Positions 8,991 to 12,500 of a DNA stretch of 12,500 nt are shown here, piece by piece. The position numbers and the translations under genes were made by a program. This stretch comes from Actinidia chinensis (lineage: Eukaryota > Streptophyta > Magnoliopsida > Ericales > Actinidiaceae): positions 12,870,846 to 12,883,345 of the forward strand of contig CM018905.1 of assembly GCA_009663005.1 (NCBI GenBank), in the 5' to 3' direction. Each line of letters begins with the position of its first letter. Position 1 is the first letter of the stretch. Under the pieces are notes generated by a model. The model ran no database searches. It was not told where the DNA came from and saw only the letters and a program-made list of their open reading frames with translations.

Positions 8991-9054
8991 AGAACATTCA
9001 TGGAAGGTTTTTTTTTACTATGCATAGATTCATGTACACACATATGCTTGTTTA

Positions 9055-9083
9055 TGTATATATACACATACACACACACACAC
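9055..9083. repeat. TA/CA microsatellite abutting the splice donor
   Basis: A TATATACACATA run grades into an uninterrupted CA tract (9070-9083, seven CA units counted on the plus strand). On the pseudogene strand this is a GT tract whose first GT is the intron donor. Confidence 0.95.
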
Positions 9084-9242
9084 CTTTGAATGGTATAGCC
9101 CTTTTCCCAACAAAATATAATACAGATGAAAGCTAATGAAGCCACATGCAACTAGAGTGAAAAAGAGCATGAAAGGGATCCTTAGTTGTTGAGCAGCTGC
9201 GATGGTAATGTCATGAACCCATTAGAGATAATACAAGTAACC

Positions 9243-9676
9243 AGTAAAACCCCGACCCTTAATTATTTTTACCTTATTAAAGCAAGAAAAAATACATAAA
9301 TATGCTAATAGAATTTTAGTAATTTTTCTGAATTTCTAGGATAACAAAATTTTTATCCAAAAAGATTTTTTGATAAAATGGAATAGAAAGCTAAGCACAT
9401 GTCCCACTTTTAGGACACATATTAGCCATACATGGAATGGGCAATGTGGAACCATATGGACCATATGGTGGGGGTGACTCAACACCCACCCCACCAACTA
9501 AGTCCAATTTTTTGGACTAAGGTTGCTTGCAAATGAGAGAGAGAGAGAAGGAGAAAGAAGGAGAAAGAAAGAAAGAGGGAAAGAGAGGAAAAGGAATAGA
9601 GAGAGAGAAAGAGTGTTGCAAAAAAGGGAGAGGAAGAGGAAGAGAGAGAAGAAGAAGAAAATTGGGAAAAGATAGG
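9243..9676 (+). repeat. 5' LTR fragment of the gypsy element (first 434 bp)
   Basis: It aligns from its first base with the 3' LTR at 11086. The start reads AGTAAAACCCCGACCC against TGTAATACATCGACCC, so the terminal TG has mutated to AG here. Shared landmarks are a GTCCCACTTTTAGGACA hairpin (9401-9417), CATACATGGAATGGGCAATG, AGTCCAATTTTTTGGACT (9501-9518) and a long GA-rich tract (9533-9670). It stops at GGGAAAAGATAGG (9664-9676) and continues directly into integrase coding sequence; the 3' copy carries on as LTR. The open frames on both strands across the GA/CT tract are simple-sequence artefacts. Confidence 0.93.
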
Positions 9677-10951
9677 ATATGCATACCAGACATTTCCGAC
9701 ATCAAGCAACAGATAATAGACGAGGGACACAAGTCAAAGTCGACAATTCATCCAAGAACGATGAAGATGTATCAAGATTTGAAAAAGATGTATTTGTGGA
9801 TGGGCATGAAGCGGAACATCAAGGAATATGTCAATCAATATTTGCAATGTCAACGGATCAAGGCTATATGCTAGAAACCAACGAGACTACTTCAACCACT
9901 ATCGGTATCAAAGTGAAAATGGAAAATAATTCGTTATAACAATGGACTACATTGTAGGCTTTCCTCGTACAGTGAAGGAAAATAATTCAATTTGGGTCAT
10001 AGTCGATTGTTTGACAAGGACGACACACTTTATCTCAATCAGGAATACACACAGATGGATCAAATGGAGGCTACCTACATGAAAGAGATCGTACGACTAC
10101 ATAAAACTCCAGTATTAATCACATCGGATCGAGATCCAATATTCATATCAAGATTTTGGAAATTATTACAAAGGGCAATAGGGACAAATTTGAATTTAAG
10201 CACCGCTTTTCACCTGCAAACTAACGGACAATTGAAAAGGACTATATAAATGCTAGAAGATTTCCTACGAGCATGCGCGATAGAATTCCAAGGCAGTTGG
10301 GAAGAACATCTACCTTTGGTAGAATTTACCTACAATAATAGCTACCAGACGAGTATTGGCAAGACACTTTTTGAGGCGTTATATGGCAAAAAATACAAGT
10401 CACCGTCTTGTTGGACAGAGGTTGGAGGTACAAAAATTACTGGACCAGATATCGTGCTAGAGACTACAGAGAAGATCAAGATGATTTAAGAAAGGTTGAA
10501 AGTTGCACATGATTTGCAAAAGAGCTATGTGGATGCAAATAGAAGAGAGTCGGATTTCCAAATAGGCGATTGGGTATTATTGAAGATCTCACCAATGAAG
10601 GGAGTTATAAGATTCAGGAAGAGGGGAAAAATAAATCCATGGCATATCGGCTTGCCTTAACCCCATAACTCGCAAATCTTCACAATGTTTTTCACATATC
10701 CATGCTCAGGAAGTACATTGTAGATACAACTCACGTGTTGGAACACCCGCCGATGGAGTTAGAGAAGAATTTTATAATACGAAGAACGGGCAGTGCGAAT
10801 TATGGATACTAGGGTAAAACAACTTAGAAACAAAGTTATTCCATTGGTCAAAGTCTGGTGGGAGAACCAATCGACGGGAGAAGTAACCTAGGAGAAAGAG
10901 AGTGATATGCTACATAAATACTCGAATCTTTTTAAATTAGGTATAACTTAA
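9674..10951 (+). pseudogene. Gypsy pol remnant: integrase plus chromodomain-like tail
   Basis: The remnant begins inside the zinc-binding domain (RICIPDISDIKQQIIDEGHK, then IHPRTMKMYQDLKKMYLW). Of the expected CxxC pair the first Cys is Tyr (YLQC). Core residues are Asp in ITMDYIVGFPRT (codon 9945-9947), Asp in ITSDRDPIFI (10127-10129), and Lys where the catalytic Glu belongs (GQLKRTI, 10235-10237, at exact DX35E spacing). Then follow LPLVEFTYNNSYQTSIGK, CWTEVGG, SYVDANRRESDFQIGDWV and SPMKGVIRF. A small deletion fuses WHIG to RLAL, removing the GPF/Y-type segment. The tail NKVIPLVKVWWENQ is the diverged chromodomain of Tekay-like elements and ends at TAA 10949-10951. Stops lie at 9872, 9914, 10247, 10487 and within the tail, with frameshifts near 9930 and 10045. 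Confidence 0.93.
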
Positions 10952-11085
10952 ACTTATACCAAGTTACCTTGTCATTAGTAAAATTGTTAATATAGATCGA
11001 GTCGAACCATGGACATGATATAGTTAATGATAAAGACACGACATAGATCAAGTTTGGAAGACCAAACTTCATAAGGTGTGGAGAA
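10952..11085 (+). other. Gypsy 3' untranslated stretch with degenerate polypurine tract
   Basis: No coding sequence here. The last 14 bases (11072-11085, AAGGTGTGGAGAA region) are purine-rich and stop at the TG that opens the 3' LTR, the place where the plus-strand primer (polypurine tract) must be. The tract is interrupted by T residues, so it has decayed or is a weak form. Confidence 0.6.
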
Positions 11086-12500
11086 TGTAATACATCGACC
11101 CTTAATTATTTTTACCTTATTAAAACAAGGAAAAATATATAAATACATTAGTATAATTTTAGTAATTGTTTTGAGATTTTTAGGATAACAAAATTTTTAT
11201 CCCAAAAGATTTTCTGATAAAATATAACAAAAAGCTAAGCAGGTGTCCCACTTTTGGGACACATGTCAGCCATACATGGAATGGGCAATGTGGAATTATG
11301 TGGATCACATGGTGGGGGTGACTCTACCCCTACCCCACCAACTAAGTTCAATTTTTTGGACTAAGGTTGCTTGCAAAGGAAAGAGAGAGGGAGAGAAAGA
11401 GGGAAAGAAAGGAAGAGGAAAAGAGAGAGAAAGAGTGCTGTAAAAAAAGGAGAGAAAGAGGAAGAGGAAGAGAAAGAAAAAGAAAAATGGGAAAAGATAG
11501 GGAAATAAAAATAAAGCAAAACTCTCCTACGTTTCAAGTAATCCTTTTTCGAGCCTCTTAGTTTTTGTAATCTTCGTACTCTTCGAAAAAAATACATAAT
11601 CACCTCATCTAAGAGTAACATACTATATAATAGAATAAAGTTTGAAATACGCTGAGAATACGACACGTGTACACCATTTTAGGATTGAAATCTAAGTAGA
11701 AACTAAGTTCTATTTTTCGTCAAAACATTCAGTTAGTATTTTAGGCATAAATAACTCATAGAACAACCTTTTGACTTGATTCGAGTTGCTTATAAAAGAT
11801 ATTTCAAATATCTACAACTTTTATTTAAAGTGTTTTATTTGATTTAGAGGTTTAATGGCCCAACATATGTTTGGAATCCATGCTCAAGAAAAAAATAAGA
11901 TTATGTCATGTCTTGGACCGAACCAGCTTTTTCCCGACCGGTCCATCTTTCTAGTAAACCTATCGTTTTGTCCCCGACTTGTCCAGCTTTTTTTCGACCG
12001 ATCGAGGCTTGACAAATCCAGTTTTGGTCAACTATTGGCACAGTTCTGGCTCATTCCTTTGCCAAAATATTTATTTTCATTGAAAATATTTAAGTAAAAG
12101 TCATAAACTTTATCTTTCCTTTTACTTTAAGTTTACAATGTAAATAAAAAAATAACCCCCATTTGGATTCAATAAAAAATATAAAAATATATAATTCTCA
12201 TTAAATTAAAAAGTAAAATTTTAATTTTAATACAAAAATAATTTTTATAATTTTTTTAAAATGATTCTTCTTCTTATGGAAGGTATACCTTGCAATAAAA
12301 ATCTCATAAAATCAATTTTGACTATTCAAGGTATAAAGAATAATTACCGAAAAAAATAATTTAAAGAAAATAATGTTTCAAAAATTCACTTTTTTACACT
12401 TAGCCAAATTTTGATGAAAGATAGTTTTTCAGAAAAATTTGTCCCTTCCGATACCCTTTATACTCCTTATACCCTTTGATTTGTCTACTAAATAATAATA
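11086..12500 (+). repeat. Gypsy 3' LTR, at least 1.4 kb, continues past the window
   Basis: It opens TGTAATACATCGACCC and matches the 5' fragment for about 415 bp, then continues alone. It contains a perfect 7-bp stem hairpin GTGTCCC-ACTTTT-GGGACAC (11243-11262), a GA-rich tract (11377-11500), a TATA-like TATAAAAG (11791-11798) and two copies of CCAGCTTTTT(CC/TT)CGACCG (11923-11940 and 11983-12000). From about 12070 the sequence is A/T-rich with no features I can name. No terminal CA followed by TAACC was found before the end, so the LTR edge is either outside the window or unrecognised. Tekay-type LTRs of more than 2 kb are common, which fits. The small open frames here are not genes. Confidence 0.75.
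11791..11798 (+). promoter_or_regulatory. Candidate TATA box in the gypsy 3' LTR
   Basis: TATAAAAG lies about 705 bp into the LTR. Placement within an LTR of this type is plausible for a core promoter. Only the motif supports it. Confidence 0.35.

Larger units (their letters stand above)
8505..9083 (-). other. Intron of the UGT85-like pseudogene (579 nt, GT...AG)
   Basis: The donor is at 9083-9082 (exon ...CCATTCAAAG, then GTGTGTG) and the acceptor at 8506-8505 (...GTATGTAG, then ATGAAAGC). The junction splits an Asp codon after its first base (phase 1), joining PFK to D-ESYLTNG, which is what UGT85 proteins have at this point. The ends are canonical even though the gene is dead. The intron contains a CA/GT microsatellite that starts directly at the donor and a diverged tandem duplication. 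The plus-strand open frame at 8835-9089 lies inside it and is not a gene. Confidence 0.85.
7569..9242 (-). pseudogene. UGT85-like UDP-glycosyltransferase pseudogene, 5' end cut by gypsy insertion
   Basis: Family-1 glycosyltransferases move glucose from UDP-glucose to small molecules in the cytosol. UGT85 members act on cyanohydrins, terpenols, cytokinins and others; the substrate here is unknowable. Two exons are readable on the minus strand. Exon 1 (9242-9084) gives VTCIISNGFM and QQLRIPFMLFFTLVACGF. Exon 2 (8504-7569) gives ESYLTNGFLDIVIDWIP, LHTFDALEPHLLDALSS, YAIGPLQLLLNQ and the donor-binding PSPG box, and ends ANKISFSMGS. Defects are TGA at 8407-8409, TAA at 7930-7932 in the PSPG box, and apparent 1-nt losses near 9210, 9095, 7820 and 7649. 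About 110 N-terminal residues, including the catalytic His region, are absent because a gypsy element starts at 9243. The intron position fits UGT85 genes. The family is secure; the subfamily assignment is from memory of motifs. Confidence 0.93.
9243..12500 (+). mobile_element. Ty3/gypsy retrotransposon (Tekay/Del-like), internally deleted, runs past the window
   Basis: A direct repeat pair (9243-9676 and from 11086) flanks an integrase plus chromodomain-like pol tail in the same orientation, which is the layout of a chromoviral gypsy element. Missing are the rest of the 5' LTR, the primer site, gag, protease, RT and RNase H. Similarity between the LTR copies is high by eye (roughly 80-90 percent), with point changes and a few indels. 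The 5' edge falls inside exon 1 of the UGT85-like gene. The 5 bp before it are TAACC (9238-9242) and should recur after the 3' LTR, outside the window. It cannot transpose by itself. Lineage is inferred from the terminal chromodomain-like motif. Confidence 0.88.

Noticed and set aside
8835..9089. 84-codon plus-strand open frame in the UGT intron
   Set aside because: It lies within the intron, includes the CA microsatellite at its end and has no recognisable domain.
9479..9732. Ser/Leu-rich and Arg/Glu-rich open frames across the GA/CT tract on both strands, including 11361-11666
   Set aside because: They are translations of purine/pyrimidine simple sequence in the LTRs; open in several frames at once, no domain, and repeated in both LTR copies.
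11855..12097. 80-codon plus-strand open frame in the 3' LTR
   Set aside because: It spans the repeated CCAGCTTTTT..CGACCG motifs, has no domain similarity and lies within LTR sequence.
1..12500. A novel multi-gene system such as defence, biosynthesis or conflict
   Set aside because: Everything recognisable is a decayed retroelement or a broken glycosyltransferase; no cluster of intact genes exists. No tRNA, rRNA or other RNA gene was seen either.

Overview
This is plant nuclear DNA from a flowering plant: A/T-rich, intron-containing, and filled with decayed LTR retrotransposons. I see no intact protein-coding gene. The one host gene recognised is a dead family-1 UDP-glycosyltransferase of the UGT85 type. 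The species cannot be read from the window.

Layout. Positions 1-860 are non-coding, with a 52-bp-period duplication and faint LTR-like character. Positions 870-6820 hold a Ty1/copia retrotransposon on the minus strand. It runs right to left as LTR (about 5602-6820), tRNA-iMet primer site (5590-5601), gag, protease, integrase, RT and RNase H, which is the diagnostic copia order. Its second LTR is not in the window. Every domain is broken by stops, frameshifts or lost catalytic residues, although the integrase still shows D, D and E with DX35E spacing. Positions 6821-7290 look like a relic promoter/LTR with a TATA box and a pyrimidine tract.

Positions 7569-9242 carry the UGT85-like pseudogene on the minus strand. 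Exon 2 is complete in extent (8504-7569), a 579-nt intron has GT and AG ends (9083-8505), and the last 53 or so codons of exon 1 remain (9242-9084). It has two nonsense codons and four apparent 1-nt deletions. Exon 1 stops exactly where a Ty3/gypsy element begins (9243), so the retrotransposon sits inside the coding sequence; the missing N-terminal part should lie beyond position 12500.

Positions 9243-12500 are that gypsy element (plus strand, probably Tekay/Del-like chromovirus). It consists of the first 434 bp of the 5' LTR, a large internal deletion joining the LTR directly to the integrase zinc-binding region, integrase and a chromodomain-like tail (to 10951), a purine-rich tract, and a 3' LTR starting at 11086 and running out of the window.

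The genes do not work together as a system. The window records a UGT85 gene or copy hit by a gypsy insertion, next to an old copia insertion, with decay dominated by changes that look like C-to-T transitions. The points most worth a second look are the exonic insertion with its recoverable gene structure, the palindromic array in the U3 of the copia LTR, and the LTR-integrase fusion junction.
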